Source: an uncultured Oscillospiraceae bacterium (lineage in GTDB: Bacteria > Bacillota > Clostridia > Oscillospirales > Oscillospiraceae). From it: a DNA stretch of 36,404 bases. Of the stretch, positions 1 to 7,703 are shown piece after piece. The translations under genes were made by a program, and so were the position numbers. Each line of letters begins with the position of its first letter. Position 1 is the stretch's first letter. The stretch spans positions 1-36,404 of the forward strand of contig CAJTOM010000018.1 of assembly GCA_910577915.1 (NCBI GenBank). Reading direction: 5' to 3'. Under the pieces are notes generated by a model. The model saw only the letters and a list, made by a program, of their open reading frames with translations. It was not told where the DNA came from and searched no databases.

Positions 1-8
1 CCGAATAG

Positions 9-40
9 AAGAATTTCCCCTCGCGCCCGGAGGGCGCGAA
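9..40. repeat. Partial copy of hairpin repeat
   Basis: A short AATTTCCCC tract is followed by a perfect 8-bp stem (TCGCGCCC at 21-28, GGGCGCGA at 32-39, loop GGA). The same tract and stem recur at 8219-8249, where they form the right end of a larger four-hairpin element. The window edge probably cuts off the rest. In both places the hairpin lies just upstream of a ribosome site. Confidence 0.7.
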
Positions 41-71
41 GGAGCATACTACCGTATAAGGAGTGTGATCT

Positions 72-1688
72 ATGGAACAAATCTATGTGACCGGCCACCG
101 GAATCCTGACACCGACTCGGTGGTGTCCGCCATGGCCTATGCGGCGCTGCGCAACGCCCTGGGAGAGCGGCAGTATGTGGCGGCGCGGCTGGGGCACATC
201 AGCGATGAGACCCGGCTGATTCTGGACAAGTTTGGCTTTGAGCCTCCCCAGCTGATCAAAAATATGCGCACCCAGGTGCAGGACCTGGACTACGACGTGC
301 CCCCCATCCTCCACGAGGCGGTGACCGTGGGGCGGGCCTGGACCGCCATGGAGGAGGACCACCACATCACCGCCATCCCCATCACCGACGATGAGGGCCA
401 CCTGCGGGGCATGATGACCTCCGGGGACATCGCCAGCTATGACATGCGCTCGGCCGGGGACCCGGCGCTGGTGGATGTGCCCCTGTTCAACATCCTCAGC
501 GTCCTGGAGGGCCAGCTGCTCACGGAGACGGAGGAGATGGTCAACACCATCTCCGGCGAGGTGGTGCTGGCCCTGCCCCAGCTGGGGGAGCTCCCTCCCT
601 TCCGGCAGCGGGAGACCATCCTCATCTGCGGCCAGCAGCCGGAGATGCTCCGCCAGGCCCTGGAGCACTGCGTGGCCTGCGTCATCCTCTGCCAGGCGGA
701 GCTGCCCGACGAGCTGCGCTCTCTGGCGGGGAACACCTGCATCCTCTCCACCCCCTACGACGGCTACCGGGCCGCCCGGCGCATCTTCCAGGCCATCCCC
801 GCCGGGCGGGTGGCCCAGCGGGAGGACCTCTACTACTTCCGCCTGGACGACTACATCGACGACGTGCGGGAGGTGGTGCTCAAAAGCCGCTACCGCAGCT
901 ACCCCATTCTGGACAGCCAGGAGCGGGTGGTGGGCACTCTCTCCCGCTACCACCTCATCCGCCCCCGGCGCAAAAAGGTGGTGCTGGTGGACCACAACGA
1001 GATCGCCCAGTCGGTGCCCGGCCTGGACCAGACGGACGTGCTGGCCATCATCGACCACCACCGCCTGGCGGACATCCAGACCAAAAACCCCATCTACTTC
1101 CGCAACGAGCCCGTGGGCAGCACCTGCACCATCGTGGCGGGCATGTACCAGGAGCGGGGCCTCATGCCCTCCCCCAAGCTGGCGGGCCTCATGGCGGCGG
1201 CCATCGTCTCCGACACCGTGATGTTCAAATCCCCCACCTGCACCCCCAGGGACCGGCGAATGGCCGAGCGGATGGCCCACATCGCCGGCATCTCCCTGGA
1301 CGAGCTGGGCCACGAGATCTTCTCCGCCTCCTCCCCGGAGGACAAGACGGTGGATCAGCTCCTGTTCACGGACTTCAAGGAATTCCACATCGCCGGCCAC
1401 GACTTCGGCGTCAGCCAGATCACCTGCGTGGACTCCGACCGCCAGCTGCGCCGCAAGGACGAGTTCCTGGCCCTGATGGAGAAAACCCGGGCGGAGCACC
1501 GCTACAGCATGCTCCTTCTGATGCTCACCGACGTGCTGCTGGAGGGCAGCAAGATCCTGTGCGTGGGCGGCGAGGACATCTTCCAGCAGGCCTTCAATAC
1601 GGAGCTGCGGGAGCGGGAGGCCTTCCTCCCCGGCGTCATGTCCCGGAAAAAGCAGATTATTCCCATGCTGTCGGCGCTGTGGGGGTAA
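72..1688 (+). CDS. ppaC: CBS/DRTGG-type manganese-dependent inorganic pyrophosphatase
   Basis: Cytoplasmic enzyme that hydrolyses pyrophosphate to phosphate (family II, DHH superfamily). The N-terminal motif GHRNPDTDS (residues 8-16) carries the His/Asp/Asp metal ligands, and IIDHH around residue 328 is the DHH motif. At 538 aa it is far longer than the ~310-aa simple enzyme. The extra length (about residues 65-310) splits the DHH domain and fits two CBS domains flanking a DRTGG domain, which in this subfamily bind adenine nucleotides and regulate activity. The start is supported by AAGGAG at 58-63. The C-terminal DHHA2 domain ends in the basic tail SRKKQIIPML. Family assignment is firm; nucleotide regulation is inferred from the family. 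Confidence 0.95.
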   Translation: MEQIYVTGHRNPDTDSVVSAMAYAALRNALGERQYVAARLGHISDETRLILDKFGFEPPQLIKNMRTQVQDLDYDVPPILHEAVTVGRAWTAMEEDHHITAIPITDDEGHLRGMMTSGDIASYDMRSAGDPALVDVPLFNILSVLEGQLLTETEEMVNTISGEVVLALPQLGELPPFRQRETILICGQQPEMLRQALEHCVACVILCQAELPDELRSLAGNTCILSTPYDGYRAARRIFQAIPAGRVAQREDLYYFRLDDYIDDVREVVLKSRYRSYPILDSQERVVGTLSRYHLIRPRRKKVVLVDHNEIAQSVPGLDQTDVLAIIDHHRLADIQTKNPIYFRNEPVGSTCTIVAGMYQERGLMPSPKLAGLMAAAIVSDTVMFKSPTCTPRDRRMAERMAHIAGISLDELGHEIFSASSPEDKTVDQLLFTDFKEFHIAGHDFGVSQITCVDSDRQLRRKDEFLALMEKTRAEHRYSMLLLMLTDVLLEGSKILCVGGEDIFQQAFNTELREREAFLPGVMSRKKQIIPMLSALWG

Positions 1689-1771
1689 AAGCGCCGTCCC
1701 CCCGGGGGACGGTCCCCCTGCGCCCCGCGGCGCGGGGCAGAATGAGTGAGAAGTGAGAGGAGTGACCGCCG

Positions 1772-2386
1772 ATGGAGGTTGTCAACAACAAGGAGGGCAG
1801 GCCCCTCGCATACTATCTGGAAAAATTTCGTGAAAAGGACGCCGCCGCCGTGGCCGCCCGCTGCGGCCTCCCCCTGGATGAGGCGCAGGGAGCGGTGCGC
1901 ATGACTCTGCTGGGGGAGACGTACAGCGTCTCCCACCCGGATTTTACGGTGGTGGGACCCGCGCCGCTGACGGACGCGGAGCGCATCCTGCTGCTGCGCT
2001 ACCTGGTGGACGGGCAGTATGCCATGCCTTCCGGGCAGTACCTGACCTACCGGGAGTTCCCCTGGGGGGAGGTCTATCTCCAGCAGTTCACCGGGCGGTG
2101 CGTCAAGCGCTTCGCCTTCTCCTACGGGGCGAAGCCGGAGCTGCTGTGCCGCATCATGGAGCACCTCCCCGCCAAGAGGCTGGCCCGCAGCGACTGCGGC
2201 TGGGAGGTGGAGCTGATGCCGGGGCTGGGGGTGCAGCTGCTGCTGTGGCTGGCGGACGAGGAGTTCCCGCCCAACGCCCAGATCCTCTTCTCCGATAATT
2301 TCCGCTACGCCTTCACCGCCGAGGATCTGGCCAACGCCGGGGACATTCTGCTCAACCGGATGAAGCGGATCGGGGCGGGGCTCTGA
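1772..2386 (+). CDS. DUF3786 domain-containing protein
   Basis: A 204-aa soluble protein with no signal peptide or membrane segment. I recognise it as DUF3786-like from the central LLLRYLVDG segment, the GQYLTYREFPWGEVY segment and the LPLW-type C-terminal part (LLLWLADEEFPPNAQILFSDN). The family is common in strict anaerobes and, from memory, often occurs near corrinoid or one-carbon genes, but its biochemical role is unknown to me. Here it sits just upstream of the folate cluster, which fits that association. The start ATG follows a weak GAGGAG site (1756-1761). The 83-nt gap from ppaC contains two GC-rich hairpins (about 1687-1738) without a T-run, so co-transcription is possible. Confidence 0.75.
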   Translation: MEVVNNKEGRPLAYYLEKFREKDAAAVAARCGLPLDEAQGAVRMTLLGETYSVSHPDFTVVGPAPLTDAERILLLRYLVDGQYAMPSGQYLTYREFPWGEVYLQQFTGRCVKRFAFSYGAKPELLCRIMEHLPAKRLARSDCGWEVELMPGLGVQLLLWLADEEFPPNAQILFSDNFRYAFTAEDLANAGDILLNRMKRIGAGL

Positions 2387-2416
2387 AAATTTCCCGGAAA
2401 TTCTTTGTGAAAGAAC

Positions 2417-2445
2417 TTGCAATCCGGGCCCGGATGGTGTATGAT
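2417..2445 (+). promoter_or_regulatory. Promoter of the THF-riboswitch/folT transcript
   Basis: TTGCAA (2417-2422) and TATGAT (2440-2445) are separated by exactly 17 nt. The predicted start near 2452 lies about 40 nt before the THF riboswitch, so the riboswitch is on this transcript. Confidence 0.8.
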
Positions 2446-2493
2446 AGCCCTGTCGCCGGGGTGAGGGTCCCGGCGGCGGAACCAAATAGGATT

Positions 2494-2598
2494 GGTAGAG
2501 TAAGCATATCGCGTAAAGTGGCAAGCGGCTGGGAAGTTGCCCTTGCACGAAGGACCCCCGCGAAATAGGGTCTACGATGGTGTGCTGCATCCGCTACC
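2494..2598 (+). ncRNA. Tetrahydrofolate (THF) riboswitch
   Basis: The closing stem pairs GGTAG (2494-2498) with CTACC (2594-2598). Inside are the family hallmarks: GAGTA followed by TCGCGTAAAGTG near the 5' side, and TGCATCCGCT at the 3' side, with a GGGTC-containing internal arm between. This layout matches the THF riboswitch class known upstream of folT and other folate genes in Firmicutes. The downstream gene is folT, which agrees. The aptamer ends about 355 nt before the folT start, which is unusually far. Confidence 0.88.
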
Positions 2599-2829
2599 TA
2601 GGCAGTGCCTGCGCTGCCGGGACGGTCCTGCGGCCGAAGGCCGCGCTGCCTTCCCCGGGCGCTTCGCGCTGCCGGAACCGGTTTTTCGGCCAGAGGCCGG
2701 ACGGCGGTTCCCACAGGGCAGCTGGTCGGGTGAAGGGATCAAAATGGGGGCGCTGGCCGCGCAGTCTCTCGCAGCTGCGGCAGGGACAGGCGCGCCCCGC
2801 CTGCGCCCGTCCCCTCGGATGAAAATAAT
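2599..2829 (+). other. Structured leader between aptamer and terminator
   Basis: About 230 nt with no convincing reading frame but many short stems: GGCAG/CTGCC (2601-2618), GCGGCC/GGCCGC (about 2631-2645), GGAACCG/CGGTTCC (about 2674-2711), and GGGAC-GGCGC/GCGCC-GTCCC (about 2783-2813). I do not recognise RNase P, SRP, tmRNA or 6S RNA signatures. It could be an expression platform or an unrelated repeat. Confidence 0.4.
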
Positions 2830-2873
2830 GCCAATCCAAGCCGCGCGGCGCGGCCTGGATTGGCATATTTTTT
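2830..2873 (+). terminator. Intrinsic terminator in the folT leader
   Basis: Arms GCCAATCCA (2830-2838) and TGGATTGGC (2856-2864) enclose an inner GC stem and are followed by ATA and a run of six T (2868-2873). It lies between the riboswitch and folT, so it would attenuate the operon unless antiterminated. Confidence 0.85.
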
Positions 2874-2903
2874 CCGCTCTCCTGTGCCGGGAGCCTGACT
2901 TTA

Positions 2904-2944
2904 CCTCCTAAAACAGCCTGTCAGCAGGCGGAATTTTAAGGAGG
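2904..2944 (+). promoter_or_regulatory. Shine-Dalgarno-sequestering hairpin before folT
   Basis: CCTCCTAAAA (2904-2913) is complementary, apart from one bulged A, to TTTTAAGGAGG (2934-2944), which contains the folT ribosome site. An inner stem GCCTG/CAGGC (2916-2920 and 2925-2929) closes it. The fold would hide the ribosome site and so control translation start. Confidence 0.65.
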
Positions 2945-2952
2945 ACACGCAA

Positions 2953-3555
2953 ATGGAGCGTAACCTGAACCAGAAGACACCCCTCAAGAAGATCTTTTCC
3001 ACCCAAAACCTGGTCCTGATGGCGGCCCTCATCGCCATCCAGATCATCCTCACCCGCTTTTTCAGCATACAGACGGACACCCTGCGCATCAGCTTCGGCA
3101 GCATTCCCCTGGTCCTGGCGGGCATGTGGCTGGGCCCCGTCTGCGGCGCCATTGTCGCCGTCATCGCCGACATCCTGGGCACCATCATCCAGGGATACGG
3201 CGCGTGGTTCCCGCCCCTGGTGCTGGGCCCTCTGGCCACCGGCGTGATCAGCGGCCTGAGCACGAAGTATATCTTCCGCAGCCCCCTGGCGGAGACAAGG
3301 GACACCTGGAAGGTGGCCCTCACCGTCATTGTGACGGGTATTCTCAGCAGCTTTGTCTTCGGCCTTGTGGGAAGCACCCTCTACAGCATCATTATGAAGG
3401 GCAACACCACCGCCTTCCATATTCTTTTCTGGAGCAACCTGCTTCAGCGCCTGGCCACCAAGCCCGTGACGATTGCCGTGGACACCGTGGTCGTGGTCAT
3501 CGTCAACCGCGCGGTCTACAAGCCCGTGGTCAGCCACATTCTCTCCCGCGCATAA
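2953..3555 (+). CDS. folT: ECF folate transporter substrate-binding (S) subunit FolT
   Basis: A 200-aa hydrophobic protein with about six membrane helices, the size of an ECF S component. The RISFGSIPLVLAG segment (about residues 44-56), the following WLGPVCGAIVAVIADILG helix and GYGAWFPP are typical of the folate-specific family. It binds folate outside the membrane and works with the shared EcfAA'T module, which is not encoded in this window. The THF riboswitch upstream and folC downstream support the substrate. The ATG is placed by AAGGAGG at 2938-2944, which is occluded by a predicted hairpin. folC follows after 28 nt. Confidence 0.9.
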   Translation: MERNLNQKTPLKKIFSTQNLVLMAALIAIQIILTRFFSIQTDTLRISFGSIPLVLAGMWLGPVCGAIVAVIADILGTIIQGYGAWFPPLVLGPLATGVISGLSTKYIFRSPLAETRDTWKVALTVIVTGILSSFVFGLVGSTLYSIIMKGNTTAFHILFWSNLLQRLATKPVTIAVDTVVVVIVNRAVYKPVVSHILSRA

Positions 3556-3583
3556 AAATATGTAGAAATCAGGTAAACGCCAT

Positions 3584-4858
3584 ATGACCTACGAAGAAGC
3601 GCTCAAGTACATCCACTCCGTCAACTGGGTGGGCAGCAAGCTGGGCCTGGAGCGGACCCGGGAGCTGCTGGGCAAACTGGGCCGCCCCCATGAACAGCTG
3701 AAATTCATCCACATCGCCGGGACCAACGGCAAGGGCTCCACCGCCGCCATGCTGGCCTCCATTCTGGAGCGGGCCGGGTACCGGACGGGCCTCTACACCT
3801 CCCCCTTCATCAACCGCTTCAACGAGCGGATGCAGGTCAACGGCGAGCAGATTCCCGACGCCGTCCTGGCGGAGCTGACCGAACGCATCCAGCCCTACGC
3901 CGACGCCATGGAGGACGCCCCCACGGAGTTCGAGCTCATCACCGCCCTGGCCATGGAGTACTTCCTCCAAGAGAAGTGCGACATCGTGGTGCTGGAGGCG
4001 GGCATGGGCGGGGAGCTGGACTCCACCAACGTCATCGGCGCGCCGGAGGCGGCGGTGATCGCCGCCATGGGCCTGGACCACGTCAAGGAGCTGGGCCCCG
4101 CCATGGCGGACATCGCCAGGGCCAAGGCCGGGATCATCAAGGCCGGCGGCGCGGTGGTCAGCTACGGCGGCAATCCCGAGGCCGACGAGGTCTTCGCCCG
4201 GACGTGCCGGGAGCGGGGGGCGGTTCTGCGCAGCCCCGATTTCCTGCAGATCGTCCCCGGCCCCTTCGGCCTGGACGGACAGCGCTTCTCCTACGGTCCA
4301 TGGACCGATCTCCAGATCCCCCTGGCGGGGCGCTATCAGCTCAACAACGCCGCCGTGGTGCTGGAGACCGTGGCGGTCCTCCGGGAGCGGGGCTGGGCCA
4401 TCTCCGACGCCGCCGTCCGGCAGGGCCTGGCGGCCACCCGCTGGCCCGCCCGGTTCGAGGTGCTGCGCCGCGACCCCGTGTTCATCGTGGACGGGGGCCA
4501 CAACCCCCACGGCATCCGGGCCACGGCGGAGAGCCTGCAGCGCCTGTTCCCCGGTAAAAAGATCACCTTCGTCACCGGCGTCATGGCGGACAAGGACGTG
4601 GAATCCATTCTGGGGCTCATCGTGCCCCTGGCGGACCAGTTCTTCACCGTCCGGCCCGAGAACCCCCGCGCCATGAAGGCGGAGGAGCTGGCGGGCCGCA
4701 TCTCCGCCCTGGGCGCCAAGGCCACCCCCTGCGAAAGCGTGGCCGACGGCGTGGCCAGGGCCATCGCGGCGGAGGGCCCGGAGGGCGTGGCCTGCGCCCT
4801 GGGCTCCCTCTACATGAGCGGCGAGGTACGGGCCTGCTTCCAGACCGGGAAGGACTGA
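3584..4858 (+). CDS. folC: Bifunctional folylpolyglutamate/dihydrofolate synthase
   Basis: ATP-dependent ligase that adds glutamate to folates, trapping them in the cytoplasm; some members also make dihydrofolate. The P-loop HIAGTNGKGST (about residues 44-54) and the SPFINRFNERM loop are FolC signatures. The Mur-ligase central domain and the C-terminal domain beginning at DGGHNPHG are present. At 424 aa it is full length. The ribosome site is weak (AGG, 3569-3571), 28 nt after folT, so the gene is probably translated from the folT transcript. Together the two genes take up folate and retain it. Confidence 0.93.
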   Translation: MTYEEALKYIHSVNWVGSKLGLERTRELLGKLGRPHEQLKFIHIAGTNGKGSTAAMLASILERAGYRTGLYTSPFINRFNERMQVNGEQIPDAVLAELTERIQPYADAMEDAPTEFELITALAMEYFLQEKCDIVVLEAGMGGELDSTNVIGAPEAAVIAAMGLDHVKELGPAMADIARAKAGIIKAGGAVVSYGGNPEADEVFARTCRERGAVLRSPDFLQIVPGPFGLDGQRFSYGPWTDLQIPLAGRYQLNNAAVVLETVAVLRERGWAISDAAVRQGLAATRWPARFEVLRRDPVFIVDGGHNPHGIRATAESLQRLFPGKKITFVTGVMADKDVESILGLIVPLADQFFTVRPENPRAMKAEELAGRISALGAKATPCESVADGVARAIAAEGPEGVACALGSLYMSGEVRACFQTGKD

Positions 4859-5008
4859 GAAGCGGCCGCCGGCGGCCATTGCGCCGCACAGCTTTTTGAC
4901 AGGAACGGGGGCGGCTATCGGCCGCCTGACGCCTGCGGCGGCCCGCCGGCAGTCTCATTTGTGGTAAGCTTGCACAAGGATATTGTGAAAAAATTGTCAT
5001 TTTGCCGC
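4859..5008. other. Intergenic spacer with GC palindromes
   Basis: The spacer holds GGCCGCCGGCGGCC near 4864 and other GC-rich inverted repeats up to about 4955. No reading frame is supported. A T-run at 4893-4897 follows the first palindrome, so a weak folC terminator is possible. An AT-rich stretch containing ATTGTGAAAAAATTG (4982-4996) sits just upstream of the fhs promoter. Confidence 0.4.
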
Positions 5009-5037
5009 TTGCAAAAAATTCCGGGATTTGGTATACT
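5009..5037 (+). promoter_or_regulatory. Promoter of fhs
   Basis: TTGCAA (5009-5014) and TATACT (5032-5037) are separated by 17 nt. The start point would give a leader of about 160 nt before the fhs ATG. Confidence 0.8.
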
Positions 5038-5159
5038 TTTTACTGAACGCATGGAGCGCAGTTGTTCCGGACGTTCTCACTCCGCGGCGGAGCCGCGGGC
5101 AGACTCTGTTATTGGCGCCGGGGTCGCGGACGATTGAAGCGCGGCGTCAAAATATAATT

Positions 5160-5190
5160 TTTCCCGGGGGTGGTGAAATATCCCGGGAAA
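5160..5190 (+). promoter_or_regulatory. Hairpin just before the fhs ribosome site
   Basis: Perfect 9-bp arms TTTCCCGGG (5160-5168) and CCCGGGAAA (5182-5190) end 1 nt before AAGGAGG (5192-5198). It may stabilise the mRNA 5' end or tune initiation. It has no T-run, so it is not a terminator. Confidence 0.55.
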
Positions 5191-5204
5191 CAAGGAGGAT
5201 TTCT

Positions 5205-7016
5205 ATGGCAATTGAATTCAAGGACGGCAAGTATGTGGACCCCGTTACCGGGCACGTCACCCTGGACCCCACCGAGTACAAGGACTGGCAGATCGCCGAG
5301 GAAGCGGAGCGCACCCTGCCCCCCGTGGAGGAGTTCCGGAAGAAGCTGGGCCTGCTCCCCGAGGAAATCATCCCCTACGGCAAGACCCCCAAGCTGGACT
5401 TTATCAAGATCATGAACCGCCTGAAGGATAAGCCCGACGGCAAGTTCATCGAGGTCACCGCCATCACCCCCACCCCCCTGGGCGAGGGCAAGAGCACCGT
5501 CTCCCTGGGCCTGGTGGAGGGCCTGGGCAAGATCGGCAAGAACGTGGGCGGCTGCCTGCGCCAGCCCTCCGGCGGCCCCACCATGAACGTCAAGGGCACC
5601 GCCGCCGGCGGCGGCAACGCCCTGCTGATGCCCATGACCGAGTTCTCCCTGGGCCTCACCGGCGACATCAACGACATCATGAACGCCCACAACCTGGCCA
5701 TGGTGGCGCTGAACGCCCGCATGCAGCACGAGCGCAACTACGACGACGAGCAGCTGGCCAAGCGCGGCCTCAAGCGCCTGGACATCGACCCCAAGCGGGT
5801 GGAGATGGGCTGGGTCCTGGACTTCTGCGCCCAGGGCCTGCGCAACATCATCATGGGCGTGGGCGGCAACAAGGACGGCTACCTCATGGAGAGCAAGTTC
5901 GGCATCGCCGTGGGCTCCGAGCTGATGGCCATCCTGGCGGTCGCCAAGGACCTGAAGGACCTGCGCGAGCGTATCGGCAAGATCGTGGTGGCCTACAACC
6001 GCAAGGGCGAGCCCGTGACCACCGAGGATCTGGAGGTGGCCGGCGCTATGACCGCCTGGATGCGCAACTGCATCAACCCCACCATGTGCTACACTGTGGA
6101 GCATCAGCCCATGCTGATCCACGCCGGCCCCTTCGCCAACATCGCCATCGGTCAGTCCTCCGTCATCGGCGACCGGCTGGCCCTGAAGCTGTTCGACTAC
6201 CATGTCACCGAGTCCGGCTTCGCCGCCGACATCGGCTTTGAGAAGTTCTGGAACGTCAAGAGCCGCCTTTCCGGCCTGACCCCCAACGTGTCCGTGCTGG
6301 TGGCCACCATCCGGGCCCTGAAGATGCACGGCGGCGGCCCCACCGTGGTGGCCGGCCGTCCCCTCCCCGAGGAGTACACCAAGGAGAACCTGGAGCTGCT
6401 GGAGAAGGGCTGCGAGAACCTGTTCCACCACGTGGAGACCATCAAGAAGTCCGGCATCGTGCCCGTGGTCTGCATCAACCAGTTCTACACCGACACCGAG
6501 GCCGAGATTGCCCTGCTGCGCAAGCTGTGCGCCGAGAAGGGCGTGCGCTGCGCCCTGAGCAACCACTGGCGGCTGGGCGGCGAGGGCGCCATTGAGCTGG
6601 CCGAGACCGTGGTGGACGCCTGCAACGAGTCCAACGAGATCAAGTTCCTCTACCCCCTGGAGATGCCCCTGCGCGAGCGCGTGGAGAAGATCGCCAAGGA
6701 GGTCTACGGCGCGGACGGCGTGGACTGGGCTCCCCTGGCCCTGGAGAAGGCCAAGCGCTTCGAGAGCGATCCCAAGTACGCCGACTACTGCACCATGATG
6801 GTCAAGACCCATCTGTCCCTGAGCCACGAGCCCAGCTGGAAGGGCGTGCCCAAGGGCTGGCGGCTGCCCATCCGGGACATCCTGGAGTACGGCGGCGCCA
6901 AGTTCCTGTGCCCCATGGCCGGCACCATCTCCATGATGCCCGGCACCAGCTCCGACCCGGCCTACCGCCGGATCGACGTGGACACCGAGACCGGTAAGGT
7001 TTCCGGGCTGTTCTAA
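5205..7016 (+). CDS. fhs: Formate-tetrahydrofolate ligase, long form
   Basis: Joins formate to THF using ATP, giving 10-formyl-THF in the cytoplasm. The P-loop TPTPLGEGKST (residues 88-98), AAGGG (133-137) and LTGDI (151-155) are present. The ATG at 5205 is set by AAGGAGG at 5192-5198; the open frame runs further upstream but without a ribosome site. The 603-aa product exceeds the ~557-aa enzyme of classical acetogens. It has an extra ~80-residue N-terminal region and the variant motif RQPSGGPTMNVKG where the classical enzyme has REPSLGPSFGIKG. It resembles, from memory, the form in Desulfovibrio-type sulfate reducers. The codon use is extremely biased (mostly C/G third positions), suggesting high expression. 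Confidence 0.93.
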   Translation: MAIEFKDGKYVDPVTGHVTLDPTEYKDWQIAEEAERTLPPVEEFRKKLGLLPEEIIPYGKTPKLDFIKIMNRLKDKPDGKFIEVTAITPTPLGEGKSTVSLGLVEGLGKIGKNVGGCLRQPSGGPTMNVKGTAAGGGNALLMPMTEFSLGLTGDINDIMNAHNLAMVALNARMQHERNYDDEQLAKRGLKRLDIDPKRVEMGWVLDFCAQGLRNIIMGVGGNKDGYLMESKFGIAVGSELMAILAVAKDLKDLRERIGKIVVAYNRKGEPVTTEDLEVAGAMTAWMRNCINPTMCYTVEHQPMLIHAGPFANIAIGQSSVIGDRLALKLFDYHVTESGFAADIGFEKFWNVKSRLSGLTPNVSVLVATIRALKMHGGGPTVVAGRPLPEEYTKENLELLEKGCENLFHHVETIKKSGIVPVVCINQFYTDTEAEIALLRKLCAEKGVRCALSNHWRLGGEGAIELAETVVDACNESNEIKFLYPLEMPLRERVEKIAKEVYGADGVDWAPLALEKAKRFESDPKYADYCTMMVKTHLSLSHEPSWKGVPKGWRLPIRDILEYGGAKFLCPMAGTISMMPGTSSDPAYRRIDVDTETGKVSGLF

Positions 7017-7017
7017 G

Positions 7018-7155
7018 GTGACGCTCTCGGAAATGGCCAGATTTCTCCTGGGCTTGCGGGCAGTCGGATGGACAGACACCCAAATCAACGATTTTGTCCT
7101 ATATATAGAGACCGGAGAAGATCAGTATAAGCCTAAGCCGAAGCAAGAGACCTAG
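7018..7155 (+). CDS. Small conserved-looking protein, 45 aa
   Basis: An ORF beginning GTG one nucleotide after the fhs stop and ending at TAG 7153-7155. It encodes a 45-aa acidic-to-basic peptide with a hydrophobic start (MARFLLGLRAVGW), a TDTQINDF segment and a GEDQYKPKPK tail. An internal ATG at 7033 is an alternative start. No clear ribosome site is visible, so coupling to fhs translation is likely if it is made. It lies before the fhs terminator and is therefore on the fhs transcript. I have an impression of similar short 'GLRAAGW...INDF..YIE.G...YKPK' peptides in other gut Clostridia but cannot name a family or function. Confidence 0.55.
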   Translation: MTLSEMARFLLGLRAVGWTDTQINDFVLYIETGEDQYKPKPKQET

Positions 7156-7162
7156 TTTTGTA

Positions 7163-7198
7163 TCCCGGCGGCGGGGTTCCGCCGCCGGGATTTTCTTT
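7163..7198 (+). terminator. Terminator of fhs
   Basis: CCCGGCGGCGG (7164-7174) and CCGCCGCCGGG (7179-7189) form a perfect 11-bp stem with a GGTT loop, followed by a T-rich tail. It ends the fhs transcript before the module A region. Confidence 0.9.
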
Positions 7199-7264
7199 GC
7201 AGGATTCTCCCCCGATTCCGTTTTCAAGGTGCGACGCAGCATCCTTTTTGGTACCCCGGATGTG

Positions 7265-7284
7265 CCGGGCAGGCGCCTGCCCGG
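7265..7284. repeat. Perfect 20-bp palindrome
   Basis: CCGGGCAGGC is followed directly by its reverse complement GCCTGCCCGG. About 27 nt downstream is a second nested fold, CCCCGGT (7311-7317) with ACCGGGG (7347-7353), holding an inner CCTAC/GTAGG hairpin. Nothing in the 7199-7414 spacer looks coding. Confidence 0.8.
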
Positions 7285-7392
7285 AGCGGACTTTCTTTGG
7301 GACGTGCTTACCCCGGTAGTGGTCCTCCTACGCCTGTAGGGCCAAAACCGGGGAAAGTTGCACGATAGGGGGAAACCTGCCGGCGTTCTTTT

Positions 7393-7410
7393 GTGAACTT
7401 TTTGTGAACG
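7393..7410. repeat. 18-bp dispersed repeat, copy 1
   Basis: GTGAACTTTTTGTGAACG, itself two GTGAAC units 11 bp apart, occurs here and again exactly at 27020-27037. Here it lies 5 bp past the end of the minus-strand small gene and overlaps a GGCGTTC/GAACGCC inverted repeat. Confidence 0.8.
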
Positions 7411-7414
7411 CCCG

Positions 7415-7654
7415 TCAGAGCAGCTCCAGCATCAGCGATACCCCCAGGCGGAACCCCTCCCGGAAGTTGGCGCAGTCCCGGAAGCGCTCCGCTTTGCAGA
7501 GGCCGTCCCAATGGCGCTCGATAAAATCTGCGCCCATGCTCCCCTCAATGGCCTCAAAGAATGCCCGCTCCGCAAGACGCAGGGAAAATGGCAGTTTTTC
7601 AGCCGCCTTGCCGGGTGTGTAGTCGCCGTTGTAGATGTTTTCTAAGATGCTCAT
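7415..7654 (-). CDS. Small protein of the divergent XRE module, copy A
   Basis: A 79-aa predicted soluble, mostly helical protein starting MSILENIYNGDY and ending FREGFRLGVSLMLELL. It has no signal peptide or known catalytic motif. I believe it belongs to a family of short Clostridia proteins (possibly DUF6809) but cannot confirm this. The gene product at 18886-19122 shares the layout: short size, an aromatic-rich N-terminus, and a final 'F..GvrLgl.L' helix. Both are transcribed divergently from an XRE-family regulator. The start has a good ribosome site (AAGGAGG on the minus strand, about 7662-7668) and a consensus promoter upstream. Function unknown; an antitoxin, regulator partner or accessory role are all possible. 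Confidence 0.75.
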   Translation of the reverse strand: MSILENIYNGDYTPGKAAEKLPFSLRLAERAFFEAIEGSMGADFIERHWDGLCKAERFRDCANFREGFRLGVSLMLELL

Positions 7655-7703
7655 TTTACTTGCCTCCTTATCGTTTTATCAGTTTTTATGATATTGTAAT
7701 TAT

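Noticed and set aside
2599..2829. Possible RNase P, SRP, tmRNA or 6S RNA in the folT leader
   Set aside because: None of the conserved sequence blocks of these RNAs is present. The stretch is kept only as an unassigned structured region.
4981..5000. Rex-like half-site ATTGTGAA near the fhs promoter
   Set aside because: Only one half fits TTGTGAA; the inverted second half is missing, so a Rex site is not supported.
5028..5204. Extended start of fhs giving a 662-aa protein
   Set aside because: The extra 59 codons overlap the -10 region and leader, lack a ribosome site and have no family match. AAGGAGG at 5192-5198 marks the ATG at 5205.
7199..7414. Insertion sequence ends around the 20-bp palindrome
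   Set aside because: No transposase frame, no paired terminal repeats and no target duplication could be found.
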